Source: a virus. From it: 20,527 bases of DNA. Within the stretch, counting starts at the first letter, position 1; the number at the start of each line of letters is the position of its first letter. Under the pieces are notes generated by a model, which saw only the letters and a program-made list of their open reading frames with translations, was not told the DNA's origin and made no database searches. A program made the position numbers and the translations under genes. Location of the stretch: the IMG/VR virus record IMGVR_UViG_3300042401_000641, positions 1-20,527 of that record. One strand, 5' to 3'. Below, piece by piece: positions 7,948 to 13,768 of the stretch.

Positions 7948-9156
7948 ATGGCAGAAGTAAAGATAAGTGATTTAACACCGAAAGGAAGTAACTTAATAGC
8001 AACAGATTTGCTTGTTATTTCAGAGGATATTGGGGGCGGCTTATACGAAACCAAATCAATTACGGGTGATGAGGTATTAAATGCCGTTGCTAAAACTGCG
8101 GTTGCGGTACGTAACCAAACCGGAGCGACAATATACAAGGGGACAATTGTATACATATCCGGAACATCGGGTGGAAAAGCATTAATTTCAAAAGCAAAGG
8201 CTGATAGTGAAGTAACATCTTCCAAAACATTAGGAGTTGTAACTGCTGATATCGCAAACAACGCAAATGGAAATGTACTTACAAATGGTTTATTGACGTT
8301 ATTAGATACACGCACAACGGCTACAAATCCATTTACAACAGTTACCTTAACTATTGGAGACGACCTTTATTTGTCACCAATTACTGCAGGATATGTGACA
8401 AACGTAAAGCCAATTGCACCGAATAATTTAGTATCTATTGGTAAGGTATTAGAAACATCTGCTACAACAGGTCAGATTTTATATTCAATTGTTAATGGTT
8501 ATGAACTTGGTGAGCTACACGATGTCGATACTACGGGTGCAGTTACCGGTAATGTACTTGCATTGGATGGTAGTGTGTGGAAACCTACAGCTATTTCAAG
8601 AGGTATCACAATCGGCACAACACCAATCACATCAGGGGTTGCAGGTCGTGTGTTGTTTGAAGGTGCAGGGAATGTAGTGCAGGAAGATGCGGGGTTGTTT
8701 TGGGATAATGTGAATAAGAGGTTGGGGGTGGGAACGAGTACGCCAACAGCACGTTTAGATGTAGATGGAGAAATAAAAATAGCAAGCAACACAAAGATAT
8801 ACTCTTCTAATTCATCAGCATATTTTATCAACATAGCAAGCGGAGCTAATACGATGGACTTATGTGGTTTTAGCGGACTTAGACTTTTTACAGGTGCAGG
8901 CACAGAAAGAGCAAGACTTGACGCTAACGGTAACGTAGCTATTGGTGCAACGACTGCTAGTGCTAAGTTGGACGTAAGAGCGCAAGGAGCGTTAAGTACT
9001 GATGTTGCGTTTAGAGTAAGAAACTCAGCAGACACATCAAACTTATTTACCGTAAAAGGAAACGGAGTTTTAAACGCTGCTAATTTACCAACTTCATCAG
9101 CAGGTTTAGTAACGGGGGATATTTGGAATAATTTAGGAATTTTGAGTATAGTATAA
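7948..9156 (+). CDS. Tail fibre protein with LDV/IG fibre modules
   Basis: The 402-residue product opens with MAEVKISDLTPKGSNLIATD, a common N-terminus of Bacteroidota phage fibres that is probably the attachment part. A central part carries TGAVTGNVLALDGSVWKPT. A fibre module follows, with GAGNVVQEDAGLFWDNVNKR then LGVGTSTPTARLDVDG, and a second one with NVAIGATTASAKLDVRAQGA. These G.S.P...LDV-type units are typical of trimeric phage fibres and host-recognition proteins. No intramolecular chaperone/peptidase domain is seen at the C-terminus, which ends WNNLGILSIV. The stretch 8634-8739 is G-rich and poor in C, unlike its surroundings, so this module may have been exchanged between phages. 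Confidence 0.75.
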   Translation: MAEVKISDLTPKGSNLIATDLLVISEDIGGGLYETKSITGDEVLNAVAKTAVAVRNQTGATIYKGTIVYISGTSGGKALISKAKADSEVTSSKTLGVVTADIANNANGNVLTNGLLTLLDTRTTATNPFTTVTLTIGDDLYLSPITAGYVTNVKPIAPNNLVSIGKVLETSATTGQILYSIVNGYELGELHDVDTTGAVTGNVLALDGSVWKPTAISRGITIGTTPITSGVAGRVLFEGAGNVVQEDAGLFWDNVNKRLGVGTSTPTARLDVDGEIKIASNTKIYSSNSSAYFINIASGANTMDLCGFSGLRLFTGAGTERARLDANGNVAIGATTASAKLDVRAQGALSTDVAFRVRNSADTSNLFTVKGNGVLNAANLPTSSAGLVTGDIWNNLGILSIV

Positions 9157-9183
9157 TTTTAAGTAACTTTAACTAAAAAAACA

Positions 9184-9495
9184 ATGGGCTTAAAAATCAA
9201 ATCAACAGAAGAAAAGACAATCAAGTATATGGATTTGTCAGGTGAAGTACAAGAACTAACAAGTGTGTACGCACGAATTGAATGGGCAGCACGTCCAAAT
9301 GGAACAACTGTAGAAGGTGCATTTCCGTACGTGTATCTTAGTAAAGAAGCAATGAAGTTAGGTGCTTCAATTATTTCAACAGACATTCCAACAAGTGTAA
9401 GTGGTGAGGTGGCTATTCAGGATAACCAAGCGGTTCACGAACTTGCAAAGGTTAAGTTAGAAGAAGAAGGTTATTTAATTGAGATAGACTTGTAA
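9184..9495 (+). CDS. Hypothetical protein after the fibre gene
   Basis: The 103-residue product (MGLKIKSTEEKTIKYMDLSG, then SVYARIEWAARPNGTTVEGA) is beta-rich in its middle and Val/Ile-rich, with an acidic C-terminus (LEEEGYLIEIDL). It is not recognised beyond being a plausible small virion-cluster protein. It follows the fibre gene and precedes the lysis-type genes by 4 nt, so it may belong to the same transcript as either. A baseplate or fibre-assembly role is possible but not shown. Confidence 0.65.
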   Translation: MGLKIKSTEEKTIKYMDLSGEVQELTSVYARIEWAARPNGTTVEGAFPYVYLSKEAMKLGASIISTDIPTSVSGEVAIQDNQAVHELAKVKLEEEGYLIEIDL

Positions 9496-9499
9496 TGCT

Positions 9500-9748
9500 A
9501 TGACAGAATCTTCTTTTGACCTAATAAAAAAACACGGCGCAACGGGTGTTTTATTTTTGTGGCTTATTGTTACAAATATGAAGGTAAACGAAATCGAAGG
9601 GCGGTTATACGATTGTTTAGAAGATTCTGCTCAAGCAATGCAATACGATAAAACACACAAGCAATATGAAACACCAATCCAATACTTCGCTATTCTCCAA
9701 GATAAAAAATACAAGTATGCAAATCGTAAACGATACATTAAAGCCTAA
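9500..9748 (+). CDS. Small membrane protein, holin candidate
   Basis: The 82-residue product has one probable membrane segment near its N-terminus (TGVLFLWLIVTNM, residues ~15-27), followed by NEIEGRLYDCLEDSAQAMQY and a basic C-terminal tail (KYKYANRKRYIKA). This plan, an N-terminal membrane helix followed by a charged cytoplasmic part, resembles small bacteriocin-associated or BhlA-like holins. It is the first gene of a cluster that also holds a two-segment membrane protein, a probable spanin and a probable endolysin, which supports a lysis role. It could also be a holin regulator. Its 3' end overlaps the next gene. Confidence 0.6.
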   Translation: MTESSFDLIKKHGATGVLFLWLIVTNMKVNEIEGRLYDCLEDSAQAMQYDKTHKQYETPIQYFAILQDKKYKYANRKRYIKA

Positions 9749-9938
9749 AGGTAAATATGAAATGAAGCGTATAGCTGCATTTATTTCTTTTCATTTTGCA
9801 GTAATTTACGCTTTTATTCCTATGTTTTGGATTGCATTTGAAGTAAAGGAGTTTGTGTTTTGGGGATTTCTTGCGTATTCAGGTACTGCAATAGGCTTAA
9901 ATGTATATAATAAAAAAATAGATAAAGATGCGGTTTAA
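9717..9938 (+). CDS. Two-segment membrane protein, holin candidate
   Basis: With the ATG at 9717 the product is 73 residues: a short basic start (MQIVNDTLKPKGKYEMKR) and two hydrophobic segments, about IAAFISFHFAVIYAFIPMFW and FVFWGFLAYSGTAIGLNVY. They are separated by a short acidic turn (EVKE), and the tail is NKKIDKDAV. Two close transmembrane helices with charged ends are typical of class II holins. I chose 9717 because translations from the farther ATG at 9666 add an overlapping, low-quality N-terminus. The ATG at 9762 (MKRIAAF) is a shorter alternative. The gene overlaps the preceding gene by 32 nt and the next by 11 nt. Confidence 0.65.
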   Translation: MQIVNDTLKPKGKYEMKRIAAFISFHFAVIYAFIPMFWIAFEVKEFVFWGFLAYSGTAIGLNVYNKKIDKDAV

Positions 9939-10368
9939 TTACAAGCAATTTCTAACGTGGTGTTTCACGCTATTAGTATCAATGTACGCTATGTTCTTGC
10001 TATCAGGGTGCAATGCTTCATATCATTACAAGAAAGCAACGCAAAAAGGCTTTAAATGCACATTAGTAAATGATACTATTACAATAAATAAAATAGATTC
10101 TGTTATTATCAATGGCGAAAAAACTTATTATGTAACGAAATACGATACAATTGTACAAACTAATTCGGTTTATATTCCAAAAACTCGTTATGAAACAAAG
10201 ATTGAATGGCGCAAAGTAAGGGACACAATCGAGTTATTACGCTATAAAACAAAGGTAAAGTATAAGGTAGATAAGCAACAAAAGAAAAACGAGAAAGGTG
10301 TTAATTGGAATTTAATGGCTATATGTGGAATTGTTTTAGTATTTTTAGGTTATAAAATATTTAAATAA
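9928..10368 (+). CDS. Probable unimolecular spanin (lipoprotein with C-terminal membrane anchor)
   Basis: The 146-residue product has an N-terminal hydrophobic signal ending in a lipobox, LLSGC, with Cys28 as the lipidation site. A periplasmic stretch of ~95 residues follows, rich in Thr/Val/Tyr/Lys and alternating strand-like (DTITINKIDSVIINGEKTYY, and YVTKYDTIVQTNSVYI). A C-terminal membrane helix (WNLMAICGIVLVFLGYKIF, about 126-144) ends the protein. Lipid anchor at one end and inner membrane helix at the other is the layout of unimolecular spanins such as T1 gp11, which join outer and inner membranes at the last step of lysis. The position between holin candidates and an endolysin candidate agrees. 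No coiled coil of the Rz type is seen. Confidence 0.6.
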   Translation: MRFNYKQFLTWCFTLLVSMYAMFLLSGCNASYHYKKATQKGFKCTLVNDTITINKIDSVIINGEKTYYVTKYDTIVQTNSVYIPKTRYETKIEWRKVRDTIELLRYKTKVKYKVDKQQKKNEKGVNWNLMAICGIVLVFLGYKIFK

Positions 10369-10380
10369 TAACAAAAATGT

Positions 10381-10956
10381 ATGGCAAATGTAAGAGAATA
10401 CACTTCTACACAGCTACTTGCAAGGGTTGCGAGTTTACCTAACTTTAAAGGATTTCCTAAAAGCGGAGTTTTAGATATTTGGGTAAGGTCAGATGAGGAC
10501 GAATTCGACAGATTCGATGATAAAGTATATTCATTCGATTGTTTTCCAATTCAAGAGCCAGTGTTTAAAATGGTTTGTTCAGGTACTTCAAATGCGGGTG
10601 CGGTTGGACTTAAGAAATTTGCTGAATACAACGGACTTGGTTGTGCAGTATTGAAAAGTGATTGGATTGTTTACGACTCGCATTCTTACGGCTTGCATAA
10701 AGGTAAACCGGCATACAGACAAGCGAAAGGATTTCCGTATTTTAGAGACAATAACAAGGACAATAAAGCAGACGAAATCGGTAAAGAATATTCTGATATC
10801 ATTGGAGCAAATTGCCATAGAGCAGGTGCATCAAGTACAGTTATTGGCGGATGGTCTACAGCTTGCTTGGTAAGGAATAACGAAGCGCAGTTTTTAACCT
10901 GGTTAAAGTATATGGCAAAGCGCAGTTTGTCCGTTATTATACTAAAAGAATTTTAA
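10381..10956 (+). CDS. Probable endolysin, YkuD-like signature
   Basis: The 191-residue product is not a standard lysozyme, amidase or CHAP enzyme. It reads SYGLHKGKPAYRQAKGFPYF, RDNNKDNKADE, then IGANCHRAGASSTVIGGW and STACLV. The layout of His in ANCHRAG and Ser-Thr-x-Cys in GWSTACLV recalls the L,D-transpeptidase (YkuD) arrangement of a catalytic His and a Cys in S-H/T-x-C. Similar proteins in Bacteroidota phages carry SAGC at this position, so the missing Gly is a variation. It has no signal peptide, so export through the holin is expected. Gene order holin candidates, spanin, this gene supports peptidoglycan cutting. A bond specificity cannot be given. Confidence 0.6.
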   Translation: MANVREYTSTQLLARVASLPNFKGFPKSGVLDIWVRSDEDEFDRFDDKVYSFDCFPIQEPVFKMVCSGTSNAGAVGLKKFAEYNGLGCAVLKSDWIVYDSHSYGLHKGKPAYRQAKGFPYFRDNNKDNKADEIGKEYSDIIGANCHRAGASSTVIGGWSTACLVRNNEAQFLTWLKYMAKRSLSVIILKEF

Positions 10957-11016
10957 TATTGTCTCTAATATAGGACAAATTTGCGACAAAATCATCTTAC
11001 ACATAATACATAAAGT

Positions 11017-12078
11017 ATGAATAACAATAGAAAGAAAGGTATTAGCTCGCATAAAAGATTGAGGTTAAATGATTCGGAGATTGAATTAATTAATCAATAC
11101 AGAGGAATTAAGATTGCAACGGATGAAGCAGATGTAAACGATGAAGATGTTAAACATGGTTGGTTAAAAACTGATAAAGCTAGTTTATTCTTCAAGAATC
11201 CAAATTTTAAAACAGAATCGGAGCAAGGTTTCGAGGTAATCAAAAACGCAACTATTGAAGCGGTAAAAAAGCACGCTCCAAAATACAGAACAATTGAGCG
11301 AGTTGTAGATTTAGAATCTAATCTTTTAGTAATTGATATCGCAGATTTACATATTGGGAAACTTGCTAGCGCATTTGAGACGGGCGAAGACTATAATTGT
11401 CAGATTGCAGTTAAAAGGGCAAAGGAAGGATTGATTGGTATTATTCAAAAGAGTAAAGGATATTCAATTGATAAAATTCTTTTTGTAGCGGGTAACGATA
11501 TTTTGCATACTGATAACACGAAGAGACAAACAACTTCCGGAACTCCACAAGATACGGACGGAATGTGGTATGATAATTTTCTAACTGCAAAACAATTATA
11601 TATTGAACTACTTGAGATGCTGATACCGATTGCGGAAGTTGAAGTGGTTTACAATCCATCCAATCACGATTATACGCATGGATTCTTTTTACTACAATTA
11701 ATTGAGGCACATTTTACAAATACACACGATGTTACGTTTAACGTAGACTTGAAACATCGCAAGGCATTTCAGTACTTTGACAATTTTATAGGCACTACGC
11801 ATGGTGATGGGGCGAAATTAGAAGCATTACCATTGCTATATGCTACGGAACATTCTATTATGTGGGCGAATACTAAGTATAGATACGTTTATACTCATCA
11901 CATTCACCATAAAAGTGGCAAAGACTTTCCAGGTATAACGATTGAAAGCCTACGTTCACCAAGTGGTACTGATTCATGGCATCACAGAAACGGTTTTTGC
12001 GGTGGAGTTAAGGCAGTTGAAGGATATATTCATTCAAAATATAATGGGCAGGTTGCTAGGTTAACGCATTTATTTTAG
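11017..12078 (+). CDS. Phage metallophosphoesterase (calcineurin-like)
   Basis: The 353-residue product has a calcineurin-like metallophosphoesterase core with all five motifs: D110-L-H112 in ADLHIGK, G159-N-D161 in GNDILH, N216-H217-D218 in NPSNHD, H262-G-D264 in THGDG, and H294-H-I-H297 in THHIHHK. These residues bind two metal ions. The ~100-residue N-terminal part (MNNNRKKGISSHKRLRL and on) is basic and then mixed, so it may bind nucleic acid or a partner. Related phage proteins are placed with DNA repair or RNA/DNA phosphatases, so a nuclease or phosphatase role is plausible but its substrate is unknown. A long non-coding leader (10957-11016) precedes it, and the tRNA-like genes follow directly. 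Confidence 0.85.
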   Translation: MNNNRKKGISSHKRLRLNDSEIELINQYRGIKIATDEADVNDEDVKHGWLKTDKASLFFKNPNFKTESEQGFEVIKNATIEAVKKHAPKYRTIERVVDLESNLLVIDIADLHIGKLASAFETGEDYNCQIAVKRAKEGLIGIIQKSKGYSIDKILFVAGNDILHTDNTKRQTTSGTPQDTDGMWYDNFLTAKQLYIELLEMLIPIAEVEVVYNPSNHDYTHGFFLLQLIEAHFTNTHDVTFNVDLKHRKAFQYFDNFIGTTHGDGAKLEALPLLYATEHSIMWANTKYRYVYTHHIHHKSGKDFPGITIESLRSPSGTDSWHHRNGFCGGVKAVEGYIHSKYNGQVARLTHLF

Positions 12079-12086
12079 TATCTTTA
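12079..12086 (+). promoter_or_regulatory. Possible promoter for the tRNA-like cluster
   Basis: TATCTTTA resembles the Bacteroidota -7 element TAnnTTTG except for the last base, and ends 9 nt before the first tRNA-like gene. A TTG at 12053-12055 could be the -33 element, although the 23-bp spacer is long. Transcription could then begin close to the tRNA 5' end. Confidence 0.35.
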
Positions 12087-12094
12087 TATAAATT

Positions 12095-12230
12095 AGTCAG
12101 GTGGCGGAAGGTTGGGGATTGTCCCGACGTGGTAGACGCTATTAGCAGAACACAGCCTAGGACCGATTTGCGTGTCTACATAGGTTAATAATAAAGTGCG
12201 TTCATACAGGTTCGAATCCTGTTCTGACTA
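12095..12230 (+). tRNA. tRNA-like gene (Leu-type arms) with extra D-loop and anticodon-loop sequence
   Basis: Acceptor AGTCAGG (12095-12101) pairs with TCTGACT (12223-12229) with one G-T. D stem GCG/CGC is at 12104-12106 and 12137-12139. T arm ACAGG/CCTGT surrounds TTCGAAT (12206-12222). The core GGCGGAA...GGTAGACGC is characteristic of tRNA-Leu. The D loop holds about 20 extra nt that fold as a hairpin (GTTGGG 12111-12116 with CCCGAC 12123-12128). Directly after the D stem, TATTA (12140-12144) can pair with TAATA (12186-12190). This leaves a 41-nt loop instead of 7, followed by a 15-nt variable region. Total length is 136 nt. The anticodon cannot be assigned. It might be an unusual intron-bearing tRNA, a degenerate one, or a tRNA-like RNA. 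Confidence 0.6.
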
Positions 12231-12288
12231 CTCTAATTAAGCTAGTTTATGAACAGCCTTTGAGGTGGGATGCTCTCATTATAACGGA

Positions 12289-12409
12289 AGTCAGGTGGCG
12301 GAATGGTAGACGCTAAATTTGTGATATAGTTAAGCCTAAATGTTCTTGAGGCGACAGTACGAACATGTATTTAAAAACTATAATGAAGGTTCGAGTCCTT
12401 CCCTGACTA
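12289..12409 (+). tRNA. tRNA-like gene (Leu-type arms) with long insertion in the anticodon region
   Basis: The first 15 bases equal those of the upstream tRNA-like gene (AGTCAGGTGGCGGAA). Acceptor AGTCAGG (12289-12295) pairs perfectly with CCTGACT (12402-12408). D stem GCG/CGC is at 12298-12300 and 12311-12313, with normal-looking loop GAATGGTAGA. T arm GAAGG/CCTTC surrounds TTCGAGT (12385-12401). TAAAT (12314-12318) could pair with ATTTA (12369-12373) as anticodon stem, leaving a 50-nt loop. A competing 7-bp helix TATAGTT/AACTATA (12325-12331 and 12376-12382) crosses it. Inside, GCCT/AGGC and ATGTTC/GAACAT form a pseudoknot-like pattern. If the competing helix carries the anticodon loop, TTTAAAA would give anticodon UAA (Leu), but only after removal of about 38 nt. 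That is speculative. Confidence 0.6.
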
Positions 12410-12411
12410 CT

Positions 12412-12502
12412 AGCTAAATGGTGTAATCGTGAATAAATAGCGAAACTTGTAAACATGGCTATTTTTGATAGTTAGATGCGGGTTAGAATCCCGCTTTAGT
12501 TA
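12412..12502 (+). tRNA. tRNA-Lys(UUU)-like gene with enlarged D loop
   Basis: Acceptor AGCTAAA (12412-12418) pairs with TTTAGTT (12495-12501) with one G-T. Anticodon stem GGCTA/TAGTT (12457-12461, 12469-12473) closes the loop TTTTTGA, which puts anticodon TTT (Lys) at 12464-12466. T stem GCGGG/CCCGC is perfect, with loop TTAGAAT (12483-12489) having A where C56 is expected. The D region is odd: GTGT (12421-12424) and ACAT (12453-12456) can pair, but the loop has 28 nt instead of about 9. A strong rival helix AAATAGC (12435-12441)/GCTATTT (12458-12464) would open the anticodon arm. Only two bases separate it from the preceding tRNA-like gene, so all three probably share one transcript. Confidence 0.6.
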
Positions 12503-12540
12503 AAATTAGGAGGGGATTTTTCATACTTTTTTCCTCAAAT

Positions 12541-12575
12541 AATGCTTACTATTGATTTAGTAGGCATTTTTTTTT
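12541..12575 (+). terminator. Strong terminator after the tRNA-like genes
   Basis: AATGCTTACTA (12541-12551) pairs with TAGTAGGCATT (12558-12568) over 11 bp including one G-T, with a 6-nt loop and nine T's up to 12575. A second possible hairpin, GAGGGGA with TTTCCTC, sits upstream within 12511-12536. Confidence 0.92.
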
Positions 12576-12576
12576 G

Positions 12577-12584
12577 TATATTTG
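12577..12584 (+). promoter_or_regulatory. Bacteroidota-type -7 promoter element
   Basis: TATATTTG matches TAnnTTTG exactly and lies 2 nt after the T tract of the terminator. A TTG at 12552-12554 could be the -33 element with a 22-bp spacer. Transcription would begin near 12590 and produce the ncRNA candidate. Confidence 0.6.
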
Positions 12585-12589
12585 TTTCA

Positions 12590-12771
12590 ACAGTACCTGA
12601 GACGCTTATAATGTGTAGGAGTTCTTGCAGAGCGCACCCGCTTAGGTCTTATTCTGCGTAAGGGAAATTGTTTGCTGTAATACCTGCTAATTTGCATACT
12701 TGCTCAAACATATAACCTATGGAAAACCACCGAGAAGGACTATTGACGAATAGAAACTACTCGGTTTTTTT
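12590..12771 (+). ncRNA. Candidate structured ncRNA of about 180 nt
   Basis: No open reading frame of note occupies this stretch, yet it lies between a matched promoter element and a strong terminator. It contains internal helices visible by eye. GCAGA and TCTGC (in the stretch 12628-12655) enclose a smaller AGCG/CGCT hairpin, CTT/AAG extends the outer helix, and TGTAGG near 12610 can pair with CCTATG near 12717 with two G-T pairs. No known family was recognised; 6S RNA is the only natural rival, but I could not confirm its central bubble. Role unknown. Confidence 0.5.
12729..12771 (+). terminator. Terminator of the candidate ncRNA
   Basis: ACCGAG (12729-12734) pairs with CTCGGT (12760-12765), with an inner CTATT/AATAG hairpin around GACG (12740-12753) and a T run of seven at 12765-12771. 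Confidence 0.85.
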
Positions 12772-12833
12772 GCGTCTATAAGTCCCGTAAACATTGATAA
12801 ATTAAATTATTTTGCATTTATTTGTTAATAAAG

Positions 12834-12864
12834 TTTGTATTTCTAAACAATTGAACTATCTTTG
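12834..12864 (+). promoter_or_regulatory. Bacteroidota-type promoter for the small-gene operon
   Basis: TTTG (12834-12837), a 19-bp spacer and TATCTTTG (12857-12864) match the Bacteroidota consensus TTTG-N19-TAnnTTTG. Transcription would begin around 12871, which rules out the TTG at 12862 as a start of the next gene and supports the ATG at 12895. This is the best promoter in the window. Confidence 0.85.
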
Positions 12865-12894
12865 CATATATCAATTAACGAAAAAACAAAAATT

Positions 12895-13167
12895 ATGAAC
12901 GTAGAAAGCATTGAGAATTTAGATTTGTATAAATGTAGTTTACAAGATATTATTAAAGCAAAAAACTATTTATCTAATTACATTACGACTTTAATTAAAT
13001 TAGGAGAGTCAACTGCAAATAAATGGAAAGGAACAGAAAGGTATTTAAAAGCAAAAAAACTTCACATATTAGTTAGTAGAGCTAGAAGTGGTATGGATAA
13101 AGATGGTTATATGATTGGTTTTAATACTGATATTTTAAGATTACCAAATAATAAAAGCGTATTATAA
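12895..13167 (+). CDS. Hypothetical small early protein
   Basis: From the ATG at 12895 the product has 90 residues, mostly helical and basic: NVESIENLDLYKCSLQDI, then IIKAKNYLSNYITTLIKLGE, and a central KGTERYLKAKKLHILVSRAR. It is the first gene behind a clear promoter. A TTG at 12862 extends the frame by 11 residues but overlaps the -7 element and lies upstream of the probable transcription start, so it is rejected. No known domain is recognised. A short helical early protein, perhaps regulatory or host-directed, is all that can be said. A weak hairpin follows it. Confidence 0.65.
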   Translation: MNVESIENLDLYKCSLQDIIKAKNYLSNYITTLIKLGESTANKWKGTERYLKAKKLHILVSRARSGMDKDGYMIGFNTDILRLPNNKSVL

Positions 13168-13172
13168 AAATC

Positions 13173-13200
13173 AAGGGGTGAAATTCCCCTTTTAATTTTA
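13173..13200 (+). terminator. Weak terminator or attenuator after the first small gene
   Basis: AAGGGG (13173-13178) pairs with CCCCTT (13186-13191) across a 7-nt loop, followed by TTAATTTT. The T tract is interrupted, so termination may be partial and downstream genes can be read through. Confidence 0.6.
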
Positions 13201-13219
13201 ATCTATAAAAACAAAAATT

Positions 13220-13432
13220 ATGAAAAATTTAAAAGCAATTTCACAATGGTTAAACAAGGATGTTAAACCAAGTACAGCGGAGAATACATTTATTCCATTA
13301 AACACGCTTAAAATAGCAAAAACGATATATCCGGATGGAAAGAAAAGAATGTCGCTTAATGGGGAACACGAATGGTATGGTCTTCAGGTGGGTAATATGT
13401 TAGCTAAAACAAGTAAAAACAATAACAAATAG
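13220..13432 (+). CDS. Hypothetical small protein
   Basis: The 70-residue product is basic and partly helical at its N-terminus (MKNLKAISQWLNKDVKPST), with a middle TLKIAKTIYPDGKKRMSL and the ending KTSKNNNK. The part YPDGKKRMSLNGEHEWYGLQ looks like a small beta hairpin. Its ATG follows the A-rich start context aaaaattATG, the same as in neighbouring genes. No known family is recognised and nothing indicates a function. It lies 8 nt before the next small ORF, as part of the early-gene string. Confidence 0.6.
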   Translation: MKNLKAISQWLNKDVKPSTAENTFIPLNTLKIAKTIYPDGKKRMSLNGEHEWYGLQVGNMLAKTSKNNNK

Positions 13433-13440
13433 TTAATATA

Positions 13441-13605
13441 ATGGCTAAGACACCAGTTGAATGGATAGAAGAAACAATCGATAAAAAATATATGGGAGAT
13501 TATTTAAAGTTAGTAATTGAACAAGCTAAAGAAATGGAAATAAAACAAGCTGAGAAATTAAAGAATTTCGATACTTGGAAACAATGGAAAAATAAAACGA
13601 ATTAA
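13441..13605 (+). CDS. Short hypothetical protein (54 residues)
   Basis: The reading frame gives MAKTPVEWIEETIDKKYMGD, then a helix-rich charged middle (LKLVIEQAKEMEIKQAEKLK) and a Trp-rich end (FDTWKQWKNKTN). It lies 8 nt after the previous gene and one nt before the next, in the same orientation. Proteins of this kind (a short amphipathic helix with Trp residues) are common as small phage early proteins. No family can be named. Confidence 0.65.
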   Translation: MAKTPVEWIEETIDKKYMGDYLKLVIEQAKEMEIKQAEKLKNFDTWKQWKNKTN

Positions 13606-13606
13606 T

Positions 13607-13768
13607 ATGGCAGATATAGCAAAGTGTATAGGTAAAAATTGCAAGGTAAAGAAATCATGTTATCGATTTACTGCACTCCCATCGGAATATTGGCAATCTT
13701 ATATAAGTCCAAAGGTAAAAGATGGTAAATGTGAAATGTATTGGGAAGATAAAAAGCAAAAGAAATGA
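13607..13768 (+). CDS. Small Cys-rich phage protein (zinc-binding candidate)
   Basis: This 53-residue product reads MADIAKCIGKNCKVKKSCYR, then FTALPSEYWQSYISPKVKDG, and ends KCEMYWEDKKQKK. Its Cys residues at about positions 7, 12, 18 and 42 could bind one zinc. I recall similar short proteins (C-x4-C-x5-C-Y-R-F-T-A...KDGKCEMF/YW) in other Bacteroidota phages, but their function is unknown. Its TGA overlaps the ATG of the next gene (ATGA at 13765-13768), so the two are likely coupled. Confidence 0.75.
   Translation: MADIAKCIGKNCKVKKSCYRFTALPSEYWQSYISPKVKDGKCEMYWEDKKQKK

Noticed and set aside
939-9386. Minus-strand open frames overlapping virion genes
   Set aside because: They are antisense shadows of well-supported + strand genes and have biased Ser/Thr-rich composition, with no start context or neighbours.
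9666-9716. Upstream ATG for the two-helix membrane protein
   Set aside because: It would overlap the previous gene by 83 nt, and the added residues look like a shadow of that gene's other frame.
10957-11016. Promoter before the metallophosphoesterase
   Set aside because: AATTTG occurs at a plausible place but lacks the TA of the -7 element; a short TTGTC/GACAA hairpin is weak. Not supported well enough to list.
12095-12409. A single tRNA split by a group I intron
   Set aside because: Each tRNA-like gene has its own complete acceptor and T arm, inserts are far shorter than group I introns, and I could not find the P/Q/R/S core beyond a short GATATAGT resemblance at 12323-12330.
12590-12771. 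6S RNA, tmRNA, RNase P or SRP RNA
   Set aside because: No diagnostic conserved segments were recognised, and no tag reading frame is visible. 6S RNA cannot be fully excluded.
12862-12894. TTG start extending the small early gene upstream
   Set aside because: It overlaps the -7 promoter element and lies before the probable transcription start near 12871; ATG at 12895 has the usual context.
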